Shown piece after piece: positions 36,573-47,570 of a DNA stretch of 64,000 bases. A program made the translations under genes and the position numbers. The notes below the pieces were generated by a model. That model saw nothing but the letters and a program-made list of their open reading frames with translations. It was not told where the DNA came from and searched no databases. Position 1 is the first letter of the stretch; the number at the start of each line of letters is the position of its first letter. The stretch comes from Anastrepha obliqua (taxonomy: Eukaryota > Arthropoda > Insecta > Diptera > Tephritidae): positions 79,920,001 to 79,984,000 of the forward strand of contig NC_072895.1 in assembly GCF_027943255.1 (NCBI RefSeq), in the 5' to 3' direction.

Positions 36573-36702
36573 ACCAGAGAATGTTAATGCCTATAAACTC
36601 GGTGTGCTAAATTACCTTATTACAAATCTTTCAAATCTCAATTGTACTAAAAAAAGCTCACAGTAACATTTGCACCTTCTCATTGCATTAACATTCTCTG
36701 GT
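36573..36702. mobile_element. hAT-like 130-bp MITE
   Basis: CAGAGAATGTTAATGC near the left end and GCATTAACATTCTCTG at the right end are exact inverted repeats of 16 bases. Both outer flanks carry GTTGCAC(C), consistent with the 8-base target duplications of hAT transposons. The body is non-coding. Confidence 0.7.
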
Positions 36703-36734
36703 TGCACCGTTTGCTTTCTTCAGCAATAAAGTCC

Positions 36735-38094
36735 AGGCCACCATCAAAAAAGCTAAAGCTTTCATTGGCCCCAATAATATCAACATGTTGATGCTGAAAA
36801 TTTGGGCTCGACGGAAGTCGAAAGATGGGGCTTTAACCTAAGTATACTTTATGGTTGTATAAAGCGGTAATACTACAAATTTTATCATACTGACCGTTAG
36901 TTTGATGCAAAGCTCTAGAAATAGATTACAATTTCAAATTAATTGAGAGAATATAAAGATCAGCCTGTGCAATAACAGTCGGTACAAATAGATCCTAGGG
37001 AGGGTTTTAATGCACTGACACATATTATTTCGATTGGTCTGTATAATAAAAAGATGGCAACCATGACTGCATTTAGACTACATGAATTTGATCGCTGGAA
37101 GGAAAAAATTATGGTAATGCCAGTCTAGTATTGCGACAAACTCAGTACACCTCGGGGAGTACTGATTACATCGTCCCAACGGTGGCATTTAATAGGATTG
37201 ATTGTTCCATCTCGGGAGGAATGGTATAAGGGACTTTCACAAAACAACTTCGACACTAGAGTCTGTACAGATGATTCAAAAATGGATTGTGGTGTTGGAG
37301 CAGCTATATATTCTCATAGACTTAGAAATGAAAAATCTGTGCGTCTTTCTGTTACTTGCAGTGTCTTAAAGGCCGAAGTATTGGCAATAGAGGGAATCTT
37401 GTACGCTACTAATCGCAGACTTCTGTTTTAAGAGCAATATCGCTATTCTTTCGGATAGCAAAGCTGAAATCCAGGAACTAGATCCGACTACAACATCCCC
37501 ATAAACTGGTGGAACAAAACAGGAATAGCCTTACTGCAATCCAAGCACTGGACTCGGCTACAATATCCCTCTAAACTGGTGGAACAAAAACGATAGCGTT
37601 ACCTTAATCTTGCTCCTGGACATTAGAGCATACAAAGATACGAAAAAACAGACGAACTGGCAAGAGGGGAGCTGCCATGAGTAATATTATTACAGAATCG
37701 GTATTTACACCACTGGGTGCAATCAAGAATGCAATATCCTCAAAATACCTACGAAATCGCGGATTGTAGATGGGGGGATCAGACGACATGCAAAGTTAGC
37801 ATAACGTTATGGCCCACCTACAACCACAAACAAACATCACCATCGATAAATATGAAACGAAGTAATGCCGGTAGACCCACGGCAGTGATAATTGACTTCT
37901 GACCCATAGGTGAACAAGCCAAATGGGTAACCCTTATATTATCTTTAACTTCCTCTGTGAATGTCCTGCCCTATGGAAGGTTAGGGTGTTAACCCTTGGC
38001 AAACCTCTTTTTGAGAACCTCGAAGAGCTGGCTCGTATAGACGTAAACAACCTTATATTTTTTGTCAATCGCACAAAATGGATATAGTCGTAAC
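36735..38094 (+). pseudogene. Decayed RNase H-containing LINE
   Basis: Plus-strand scraps in the order expected of an I/R1-type LINE. There is an RT entry motif (KKAKAFIGPNNINMLMLK, 36745-36800), the stretch before RNase H (near 37040-37090), and an RNase H fragment with CTDDSKMDCGVGAAIYSH and VLKAEVLAIEGILYA (37195-37430). A C-terminal zinc-knuckle-like piece has CECPALWKVRVLTLG and LEELARIDVNNLIFFVNRTK (37955-38094). Most of the RT catalytic domain is deleted and frames shift repeatedly. Confidence 0.7.
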
Positions 38095-38337
38095 GGAATA
38101 ACCCGTATGACTTGTTGGTAGCGCGGATGTTTCAACAAATGGTCAAAAGCGCTAATCACCACTTAAACGAACCGCTTTCATTAAATTTATTAATTTAAAA
38201 ATCACAATATTACCAAGCCATTCTCGAAATATTTACAAACAAGTAACTTATTTCTCTTTTGTTTGTTTATCGCAACGCAGGCGCCATCCGGTTGTCAAAA
38301 TCGCAAACAATAAATTAGCAGTATTCAGAAGGGACCA

Positions 38338-39036
38338 CAAACAGTCGGCGCACTCGCATATCGGCACCCACGTGACTGTAGACAGTTATAATTTCGAGAT
38401 TTTAAAAGACTTCGTTTATTTAGGAACCAGCATTAACACCGATAACAATGTCAGCCTTGAAATCTAACGTAGAATCTCTCTTGGCAACAAGTGCTACTTT
38501 GGACTAAGTAGGCAACTGAGCAGTAAAGTCCTCTCTCGACGAAAAAAACTAACACTCTACAAGGCCCTCATCATGCCCGTCCTAACGTATGGCGCAGAAG
38601 CTTGGATGATGACAACATCCGATGAAGCGACGCTTGGAGTGTTTGAGAGAAAGATTCTGCGTAAGATTTTTAGACCTTTGCACGTTGGCAACGGCGAATA
38701 TCGCAGGCGATGGAACGATGAGCTGTTGGAGCTTTACGACGACATAGACATAGCGCAGCGAATAAAGATACAGCGGCTACGTTGGCTGGGTCATGTCGTC
38801 CGAATGGATACAAACGCTCCGGCTTTGAAAGTATTCGATGCGGCACCAGCTGGTGGGAGCAGAGGAAGAGGAAGGCCTCCTCTGCGCTGGAAAGATCAGG
38901 TGGAGAAGGGCTTGGCTTCAGTTGGTGTGCCCAATTGGCGCCGGTTAGCACGAGAAAGAAACGACTGGCGTGCTTTGTTAAACTCGGCCAAAATCGCGTA
39001 AGCGGTTATCGCGCCAATTAAGAAGAAAAAGAAGAT
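38338..39036 (+). pseudogene. RTE-like LINE, C-terminal RT fragment with 3' end
   Basis: Reading begins HIGTHVTVDSYNFEILKDFV, passes one stop near 38465, and continues as an open frame to 39001: KALIMPVLTYGAEAWMM, then RIKIQRLRWLGHVVRMD and GRGRPPLRWKDQVEKG before NWRRLARERNDWRALLNSAK. This is the conserved tail of RTE-type reverse transcriptases. After the stop the element ends CGCGCCAATTAAGAAGAAAA. That terminal GCGCCAATTA is also the 3' end of the tRNA-derived SINE. Confidence 0.82.
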
Positions 39037-39402
39037 ACCACCTTGTATATTCTAGACACCTTGGGAAGCTTCATAATCATTCGTCCCTGAACAATTTAAC
39101 ATACAGTTAATAATTAGTAGCGGTGATGTCAGTAATCGACAAATTTCTACGGCCAACGCCATAACATTGGCATTAATATCATGACATTTAAACCACCACT
39201 TCATCTTATATGAATTCTCATTGGGCGGGTTGTTAGAAAGCCAGTTTTGGTCGGAAGTATACTGAATATAAGCTTTTGTAACGTAGTACATGGTTCAGTG
39301 CTGAAAGTCAGTTAGGATATACTCAAGCAACACAATTCAGTACAAAAAAATGTTTAGTGTAGCATAATTCCCGAACAGGCCTTTTCGAAGTATGTCTGGT
39401 AT
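39037..39402. other. Non-coding stretch
   Basis: No gene or repeat was recognised. Confidence 0.4.
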
Positions 39403-40098
39403 GACCCGATTTACACGAGGAGACATCTGGAAGGGAAACATTTTGTTCATGGGCGAAGGACGGTCGGGGAAGAGAGAAGGGATTTTGTCTCCCGTACTCG
39501 GCGACACGCTTTGCTCTTCTTATTCGTATTTCTTATCTTAAAGCAATTTTTGACAGTTGCTTCATTCGTTTTCTTCTTTTGTGGAAGAAAGTTCTAAGTT
39601 ATGTGTTGGTTTTCAATCAAACGGAAGATAACAACGATGACAAACATCCGAACGCTGCTTGGGAAATGCACGATTATTTTTGCTAGTAAAGTAGGTATAA
39701 TTTAAAATAGTTATGGGACATGTTTATGTTGAATTCTAATTTTTCCCTGCATTTCTAGATTCTCAAGTTAATTTTAAGTTAATTATTTACATATGAGGTA
39801 TTTTTAATTTAATTTCTTTTATTCAAGTATAAGAATTTATAAATATATTTCAATAAAAAAAAAAAAACAAATTATTTAAACCAGTTTGCATTTTTCATTC
39901 ATATATTTAAGAAATTTTTGTCGAACGCTCTCTGCTTTACATATAAGCGCGTGCTAGAATACATCCGAACCAGACGATGCTAAAGTATTAAATGTCAAAA
40001 TGTCGCGGAAACATTTTTGCCCGTGTGTACGCGAATGAAACATCAAAAGAGAATTTCCAGTGTCTCCCTTCCAGATGTCTCCTCGTGTAAATCGGGTC
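39403..40098. mobile_element. MITE with ~33-bp terminal inverted repeats
   Basis: 39403-39435 begins GACCCGATTTACACGAGGAG and is the reverse complement of 40066-40098, which ends CTCCTCGTGTAAATCGGGTC. The ~696-bp body has no transposase. It lies about 250 bp upstream of the zinc-finger gene's start codon, within its likely promoter region. The superfamily is not clear; the only flank match is TAT on both sides. Confidence 0.75.
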
Positions 40099-40353
40099 TA
40101 TGTCTCTAACTTATGCGAGGTGAAAATAAAATACACCATAGATAGTTGAATTTGCAATTTCTATATATTTGCCTTAAGTGTGGCAACGCTAAATAAACAC
40201 GGTATAAGATTAAATAAATTTTGTAGTAATAATACAATACGGGAAAAGTGATAGGACTGCCGAAATATTTTTGAATAAATATTGAAACAAATATCGTCTT
40301 TAAATTGGCGATACCTTACAAAAGTGAATTACACTTTGGACGCGTGAATAGTT

Positions 40354-43300
40354 ATGCAGAAGAGCAAAAGAATGCGCGTGTCGGGGGCAGACAAGAGTCG
40401 TGGTGTTGTAAAGAATTTGCCCAGTGGGGGCCAAGAACGAACCACCAATCGTAAGCAATAAAAATGCTATTCTTCAAGCAGTCTAATTTTATATTGCTAT
40501 AGAAATACCAGAAATACTATACCGTAATTTATGTTGTGCATTTTGCAGGCCAGAATGGAAACAAAACAAGTGGCCTTCAAAAGGGGGCTCAGCTGTTCGT
40601 CCAACGAAAAAAGCGCCGTTCGCTGCGCGCTGAGAATAATTCTTCCGAGGGAGAAAAGATCTATAGTAATACGAAATGTTGTGTTATCTGTGGAAACAAT
40701 AATGAAGTAGTTGATTTATCTTCAAACCCTATAATGAAGAGGACAATGGCCTCCTACTGTCAAGACGACGGTGTGGTGAGTAAAAGAGTTAAAATAAGTT
40801 TGCCCTCCTAATTTTTTTTAAGCACAAAGTTTTTATCATTTTAAAACAATTGTTAGAAGTTTTGTTGAAGGATGTAAATAAAGTTCGTCGCCGGTACATT
40901 GCAGACCAAGGATGGAAATGTAATAACAACACACTTATATGTGAAGCTATTAGAATTTCTATCAACGTTCAAAATCGGTATAGCCAAAAGGGTTCGATAT
41001 CCACTGTGGACATCCAAAAATAAAATAATAAAAAAGCGTTCGCTCTTCCGAAGGCAATAAGAAGCATACTAGAACTCTGGCGCAAAAAAGCTTTCATAAA
41101 AATTATTCGCCGTTCAGAGGCTGGGCCTTCTATTGAGGGGCGGTAGGTCCTTCTGATTGTTAAACAAAACAGAATCGCGCACCATAAATTGGAGAAGCTC
41201 CTCGGTGAAACTAAAGAAAGGATCTAAGCATCAATATAAATAAATATATGTATATATAGTACCGGACATCAAATCCGGACTCTAGGTTTTAAATATTTGT
41301 TGTGCCTCTTAGTCCACATATCATTTTATTGTATACTTAAATGTTAGTCATGTGGTTTTCTGCAAATAGAGAGGCCTACAATTTTATGCCAACTCCAAAC
41401 GACAGATGGTTTCTTAAGGGGAGCTTTTTCATGGCAGAAATACACTTAGAGGTTTGCCATTGCCTGTCGAGGAGCGACCGCTATTAGACAAAATACTCTA
41501 TCAATTGGTTTCGAAACTGTGCACTTCTACCGAATGCCGACCACAATAAATTAGCGAACTAATTGTTCAAAGAAATTTCTACTTCCAAGCAGAAAAAATA
41601 TTACTTTAAAAAATACTCTAATTTTTTTTTTTTGAAGTTTGTGCTAAAACAACAAGGACGTTGTTAATTTTTGAGTGTTCGGATTTCAGTGCCTGCTACT
41701 GCATATACAGCGACTTAAACGTTTAATATAGATATATATCACCAGATTACTCGCAGTACAACAATTTAACTCGACAGTTTTATTCAACCACGTGGCTTCT
41801 AACCCTCAATACTCAATTGAAACATGAAGATGTGAAATGTACAAGTCTTTTAATGAGGTTTGATGAACAATACTCTTACTAAGGTAAATTAAAAAGGAAT
41901 ATGTATTAGTTTAACCAGGCGGCCGCCGTAACTGAATGAGTTGATGCGTGACTACCATTCGTGAGTGCATAGGTTCGAATCTCCGTGCATGAAACCCCAC
42001 AATGATAGAAAGTTTTTTCTAATAGCGGTCGCCCATCGCCTCGCATCAAGACGCACACCACAAGTGGGAGGAGGAACTCGGCCAAACACCCAAAAAGGTG
42101 TAAGCGCCAATTATATATTAAATACAATATATATATATGATATATACTCGGGAGCGTGTCATTATTCTGTTTTACAAAATTCTGGATGACAAAATTCTGT
42201 AAATTGCAAAAAAATTCTGCTTTTTAAAATTCTGCTTTTTTAAAATTCTGCTTTTTAAAATTCTGCTTTCTAAAATTCTGCTTTTTAAAATTCTGCTTTC
42301 TAAAATTCTGCTTTTTCAAAATTCTGCATGTTTAATGCGAAAAATTCTGCTTTATTCAAGTTTTGTGATTTTCGTCATACAAGAAGTAACAAAATAAACA
42401 TTTAATTCATAAATATACATATAGGTATGTTTAAGCGATAACCATATTTTAGTTTAGCCAATTCCAATATTTTTTGAAATTCTTTTTAAATATGTAGTGT
42501 GACTTAATGCATTTCTTTTTTTAATAATTCTTCGCAGCTGTTCGTTTTTTTTTAGAAGAGTTCTACGCAAAAATACGGTGGATTGCGTAGCCGGAGTTGG
42601 ACTGATGAGGGTTAATTTTTTGAAGCGCGGCCGAAGGCCGCCCACGCGAAAAAGAGTTCTACGCAAAAATACGGTGGATTGCGTAGCCGGAGTTGGACTG
42701 ATGAGGGTTATTTTTTTAAAGCGTGGCCGAAGGCCGTCCACGCGAAAAGAAGTTCTACGCAAAAATACTGTGGATTCTATCGAAACTGAAGAAAAAATTA
42801 TTATTATTATTTTTTATTTAATATCTCGAATAATAATAAAAAATAATAATAATAATAAATTAAATAATTACATTACCTCTTTAACATTGTTAACATTGTA
42901 TTTTAATACAGAATTTTGTAATACAGAATTTTGAAAGCAGAATTTTAGAAAGCAGAATTTTAAAAAAGCAGAATTTTAAAAAAGCAGAATTTTAAAAAGC
43001 ACAATTTTAAAAAGCAGAATTTTGTTTTTAGAATTTTGTACAGCCAGTAATTATAAAGTTAATATTACAACATATTACTTTCTTTTTAGAATCTCGATGA
43101 CTGTTTATCCTCCCTTTGCATAGCATGCGTATTTAAGTCAAGAGCTGTGGAAGAAGTTCAAAATAATATAAAAGTACGCTTGCAAGGATTTAGTAATGGT
43201 CTAATGTTGAAATCGACTAAAAAACAAAGTTTTAATATGGACAGAGAAGAATATGCTGAAGGAAATACAGCGGAAGAAGCCATTTTTGGAATAAATGACA

Positions 43301-46300
43301 GCAATGAACACTCTTCTCAAATGAAACTCAGTGTTATTAAGCGTTCCAATGATATGAGTAGTGAATCGATTCAAACTTCACTTGAACAAGTAAGAATCAT
43401 GGAATCATGCGAAAGTAATTCTCGATTATGTTGTACTGCTTCCCTAATACCTGCTTCAAGTACTCCACTATCATTTAACCATCCGTCCCGACCTCAACGA
43501 CACCAACCCACTTTAAGTAAATATATTTACAAAAATAGTGTGCTCGATAACTCCATCGAAAATTCAGATAATAAAAGTAGTGTCCAATTGGCGAACTATA
43601 CACTGACTGAGATTTCACAGCTGTCGGCAATGCATAATGTGGACTCAATGAATACGAAATATAATGCTGAGGTGCAAACAGCTTTATACCAAGAAGGAGT
43701 AGAATTGGTGACAATATCGAACCATCCGTCGTCATATACAAATTCTACACACTCGCAGAACGGTCTAAATAATTCAATGCTACAAGTTATTCGTGAACGC
43801 TCTGAATCAGTTCTAATAACAGAATCCGGTGGAAAAATTAATAACTATAAACGTACTTTGCGCCCAGTAGGCCCGAGGCTCTGCCAATATTGTGGTAATA
43901 GCTACATACGCAAAGACCATTACAATAAGCATATACGACGCTGTCGAACACTTTCTATACGAAGTTTATCTTCCTTAACTGCCACTATTGAAGAAAAAAA
44001 AGAAACTGTTAGTGCCAAACGTTTTCGAATGAATGGTGTAAACAATTGTGCTCCCCCCGCAGCAATTGAGACATCCAAGCGGACGCGCAAATTTCATTGC
44101 ACCGAATGTCTGGCAACGGTGGATAGCATCACAGAGTTGAGGGAACATCGAGCAACTCATCTGCGCAAATATAACTGCGATATGTGTGACAAAAAGTTTA
44201 ACACCTTGCATGAGCATGATTTTCATCGAATCGTTTGTTTGGCGGAAAAGCAGGTCTGGCAAGATCAACAACGCGATGAAGATCAGAAAGAGCTGCATGT
44301 AAATAACAAAAATAAATCAATTGTCAGGTCGGAGCGATCTGTCACAAAATCAGTAATGAATTGCCGTATTACACGTGCTCGAAGTCGAGCTCGGACGGAT
44401 GTGGTGGAAAAACCGGCAGAAAAGCCCAGATTAACTGTTGACGAGAAAAGTGATATTGATGCTGGTTACACAAGCAATAATGACGACGATGATGTGTCCG
44501 TTGCAGACTCAATGGATTCGAGACGAAGAATCTACACGGATGATTGGTTGGACAGAGGCAATGTTACTGAAATGTATGATCTGCCAGTGATGCACATAGA
44601 TAATGAAAAAGAGTATGGTATGTGTGCTAAAATCAATCGGATCAAATGATACAGCCTGATATAAATTTCGACTCTTTTATTTTTTTATTCACAGATCTTT
44701 ATTTACTAGAAAGACTAAAAGCGCAAATAAAAGCACAAGAGTTTACGTGTTTGGCCGAAAACTGTAACTTCTTCACAGACACACTATTGAACTTAATGCT
44801 TCACGACTATGTTCACCATTTCAAAAGCTCGTGGTTTTATTGTCAGAAATGTGGTAGCGTATTTACAAGCAAGTTAGTATTCTAGTTTCAAATATATTAT
44901 ATAATACATATTTGTTTGTTAGATTTACATAATATACTATATATTACATATACAGTCATGTGAAAAAAGCTGACACTTGCTTTAACATATGTCAAAACCT
45001 AATTCTGCTTCCATTCTTATATGTTGACTAGAATTAATTATTTAACTTCTTGCTGGTATGTTTCGTTGAAACAAAGAACCGTTTCCAAAGCACAAATATT
45101 TTGCGCCGTTTTATAATTGTTGATCATTTTGTGAAGTGAGAACCTTTCAGCGTGTGCGAAATAAAGACCAAGAAAGATTCCACAGAACTGGAAAGGATAT
45201 ACCTCTTATTTGGAATACCTTTTATTGCAAATAAGACAAAGTATAGGTACATATTCACGACCCGGATTTATACCTGGCCAAGGACTGTTACTACAGTGGC
45301 ATTCCCCGCACATGTATGGGAAATGTTTATGCTGCTAGAACAGCAACAACAATACCCTGCCTGTAGCGCCCAGCTTCAAGAGTAGACTAAATCCCTTTGA
45401 AATAAATTTTTTTGTAGAAAATAGAATAAAATATATGCCATAAAAGGGAGCACGCGAACGAATTGCAGAAATATCTCTAGATCTTGAAAAATCATAGTGA
45501 AAAAGAGTCCACATTAAAAGTGAATTTTCTTTGAACGTCGCCACATCCGCCATTCGCAAGTTAAAGAAAATTTCGAATCAAAGGCCAAGGAAAGTGTCTC
45601 TTCTGTGCAAAAATGGTGCAAGAAAAATGGTCAGATGAGCCTAAATTGGATATCTTTTATCCCGGCAGCAGTACACAACATGCTCGTAGACCAGTGAACA
45701 TCGCTTTCAAACCGCCACAAACAATTAAAATTATTGAACATGGAGGAGGATCAATTGGTGTGGGGATGCTTCTCCCAGTAAGGGTTGAATTAAGAATAGA
45801 ATGCCGGTTGCCACTTATTGCACTTATTTATTAAATCAGATAATGTTATTTTATGCCACATCGATGGGTGTTTCAGCAAGACAACGACCCGAAGCGCACT
45901 TCGAAGCTGGCCAAGAATTGGTTTTTGGATAAAAAAAATCAACATATTGAGCTGGCCTGCTCAATCAGCCGACTTAAATCCCATTGAGAACTTGTGGCAA
46001 GAGGCAAAATAGCTTTGAGGGGTAAAAAAAGCAACCAATAAAATATCACTCTAAATGCTCATTAAGAAAACTTGGGATGCTATTTTCCAGACCTCATGCC
46101 AAAAATTGGTTTAGTTTAAAATTATGTTGTAGTTGTTGTTGTTGTAGCAGCATAAACATTCCCCATACTTACATACGGGGAATGCTGCTGGAGTGACAGT
46201 CCTTGACCGGATATAAATCCGGGTCGTTTCGGTAACGTAGAACCGACTGTCGTGGAAACGAGTTTTATTTAAAATTATCAACCTCGCCGATGTATGGCTG

Positions 46301-47056
46301 TTATACAAAGCAAATAAACACTAAAGAAACAAAATACTGTAATGATAATATTTTTGTAGGTATTTCAATATTTTTCACAGCGTAATATGACTTGAGCTCT
46401 TAAAATTTGCGTTTTGTTTTTCATATAATTTGAGTATTTTCATTTATTATTTTAAATGAAGTAGCATTAGTCAATTTCGAAATTAAACACAACTCAGAAA
46501 TAATTGAAAATATAGGTAGTATTATTTTTCACACGACTGTATATGTGCTTTAAAATGCACAAATCTATACGTTATTTGTTATTTATAAAATCTTGCTTTT
46601 AGAGTTTTCTTGGATTACCACTTGGATCGTCAAAATGGAGGCAGATTCATTTGTTATAAATGTAACGAACAATTCATGTTTCAACATCAACTGGACTTGC
46701 ATTTTATAGCACACACCAAGCAAGTGAATCACGCTTGTGATAAATGCAAGTGTGAATTTCTCACGGAAGGAAAATTGTTTCAGCATATAAAGCTTGAACA
46801 CAACAATGAGATTGAAAAGAAACTAATATGTATTCAGAGTAAAACAACCTTCGCATCTTCTCGATCGATGGATGAAAATAGGTATATAAATGGTAGAGGG
46901 CATAGAAAGTATTCCGTAAAAACACTGAATATGCATCTACCGCGCATGCCATCAAAGAGGCCTTTGGAACTACCGGGACATAAACCATATCGCCGTCGCA
47001 TTGGCGTCATTGAATTCGAGAATGAGAGAAACCCTAATTGTTGTAGTTGTAAATAG
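40354..47056 (+). CDS. ZAD-like C2H2 zinc-finger protein (five exons)
   Basis: Exons by frame and splice signals: 40354-40450, 40549-40775, 43090-44617, 44695-44872 and 46603-47056; total 2484 nt, 827 residues. Joins are in phases 1, 0, 1 and 2, with GT-AG at each (GTAAGC, GTGAGT, GTATGT, GTTAGT donors). The N terminus is basic. A ZAD-like domain has C77/C80 in exon 2 and C118/C121 ([15 protein letters not shown]) in exon 3, though it is shorter than usual. Zinc fingers begin near residues 373 ([20 protein letters not shown]), 445 ([20 protein letters not shown]) and 471 (CDMCDKKF); the first and third are C2HC. Further fingers in exons 4-5 include [20 protein letters not shown] and [14 protein letters not shown]. 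It probably binds DNA in the nucleus, as ZAD proteins do. I cannot name the orthologue. Introns 2 and 4 are filled with transposons, while introns 1 and 3 are 98 and 77 bp. Confidence 0.82.
41365..41520 (-). repeat. tRNA-derived SINE, diverged internal fragment
   Basis: TAGAGAGGCCTACAATTTTATG-like to GCCATTGCCTGTCGAGGAGC and CGACCGCTATTAGA matches the SINE body with many changes. It lies in intron 2 of the zinc-finger gene. Confidence 0.6.
41918..42117 (+). repeat. tRNA-derived SINE, shortened copy
   Basis: Plus-strand copy starting GGCGGCCGCCGTAACTGAAT (A box) with a B box GGTTCGAATCTC. The body is shortened by a deletion, and the end is GGTGTAAGCGCCAATTATAT. It lies in intron 2 of the zinc-finger gene, 1 kb upstream of exon 3. 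Confidence 0.8.
42165..43050. mobile_element. Foldback element with repeat-built arms and a tandem GC-rich core
   Basis: The left arm (42165-42355) repeats AAAATTCTGCTTTTT at least six times. The right arm (42900-43050) carries the complement, AAAAAGCAGAATTTT, several times, so the arms can pair. The core contains two ~94-bp tandem units (42558-42745), each with TACGCAAAAATACGGTGGAT, GGAGTTGGACTGATGAGGGT and a GC hairpin (GGCCGAAGGCC between CGCG/CACGC arms). The layout resembles FB/Galileo-type foldback transposons. It ends ~40 bp before exon 3 of the zinc-finger gene. Confidence 0.78.
45130..46014 (+). pseudogene. Tc1 transposase pseudogene (D,D34E type)
   Basis: Plus-strand pieces in several frames: an HTH-region scrap near 45135-45200, [15 protein letters not shown] with the first catalytic Asp, [20 protein letters not shown] and HGGGSIGVG, then [20 protein letters not shown] with the second Asp, and [20 protein letters not shown] with the final Glu. 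At least four frameshifts separate them. The gene sits within the Tc1 ends. Confidence 0.85.
45258..45352 (+). repeat. CAA-tailed hairpin element, copy 7
   Basis: Plus-strand, 5'-truncated copy: CGACCCGGATTTATACCTGG, CCAAGGACTG, the GCATTCCCCGCACATGTATG hairpin and TATGCTGCTAGAACAGCAAC. It is inserted near the 5' part of the Tc1 transposase. Confidence 0.8.
46124..46258 (-). repeat. CAA-tailed hairpin element, copy 8 (best preserved)
   Basis: Complete minus-strand copy starting CGTTTCCACGACAGTCGG at 46258. It continues through GGTTCTACGTTACCGAAACG, CCCGGATTTATATCCGG, AAGGACTGTCACTCCAGCAG, hairpin arms CATTCCCCGTATG / ATACTTA / GGGGAATG-type, and TATGCTGCTACAACAACAAC. It is a good reference for the ~125-bp consensus. 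Confidence 0.88.
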
Positions 47057-47570
47057 TATTTACACAATCAGGGAAGTTGCCCAATGAAATATTTCTTCTG
47101 TAGAGTCAATACAAATTTGGCAATCCGTACAACACTCAACAAGAACCAAATACTTGATGGTACAAAAATTCTATCGTTTTAAAACCAAAATATGTATGAA
47201 AGAATTTTTGTGCGTTGGCAAATATGTTTTATCCGCCAATCTGCATCCTTTGGTCGCTTTTTGTTTCAAAACCTAGTTTTGAGAATTTTTACCGTACTTA
47301 ACCCATAAGAATAGTTGAGCAATAAGAATTCTATGACCTATCCCGTTTCAAACTATAGGAAATTTTATTTTTTGCACTAATATAAAAAAGATAAGGTATT
47401 ATAAGATAGCAAATGTTTGTATATAAATTACATTGTTGCCTCACTTGTATAAATAAAACAAAGTGTAATAGCCACTGGGCCTTTACAAACGAATTGGAAC
47501 AATTTGTTAGGTAATTTTGTATAACAAGCTTTACACAATACCAAGTACATTTATATATATATATATATAT
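47057..47570 (+). other. Probable 3' UTR and spacer after the zinc-finger gene
   Basis: Non-coding AT-rich sequence after the TAG stop. AATAAA-type signals occur near 47450. A (TA)n tract precedes the mariner at 47571. Confidence 0.4.

Larger units (their letters stand above)
44951..46542 (+). mobile_element. Tc1-like element in intron 4
   Basis: The ends are inverted: TACAGTCATGTGAAAAAA and the complement TTTTTCACACGACTGTA, with TA duplications. It fills 1592 of the 1730 bases of intron 4 of the zinc-finger gene. Two CAA-tailed hairpin elements (45258-45352 and 46124-46258) are inserted in it in opposite orientations. The transposase is decayed. Confidence 0.85.

Noticed and set aside
42558..42745. 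Hammerhead ribozyme: CTGATGAG and GCGAAAA both occur in each tandem core unit of the foldback element.
   Set aside because: About 40 bases separate the two boxes, the only pairing between them is a GC hairpin, and I could not draw compatible stems I and III with a cleavage site. The boxes alone are not enough.
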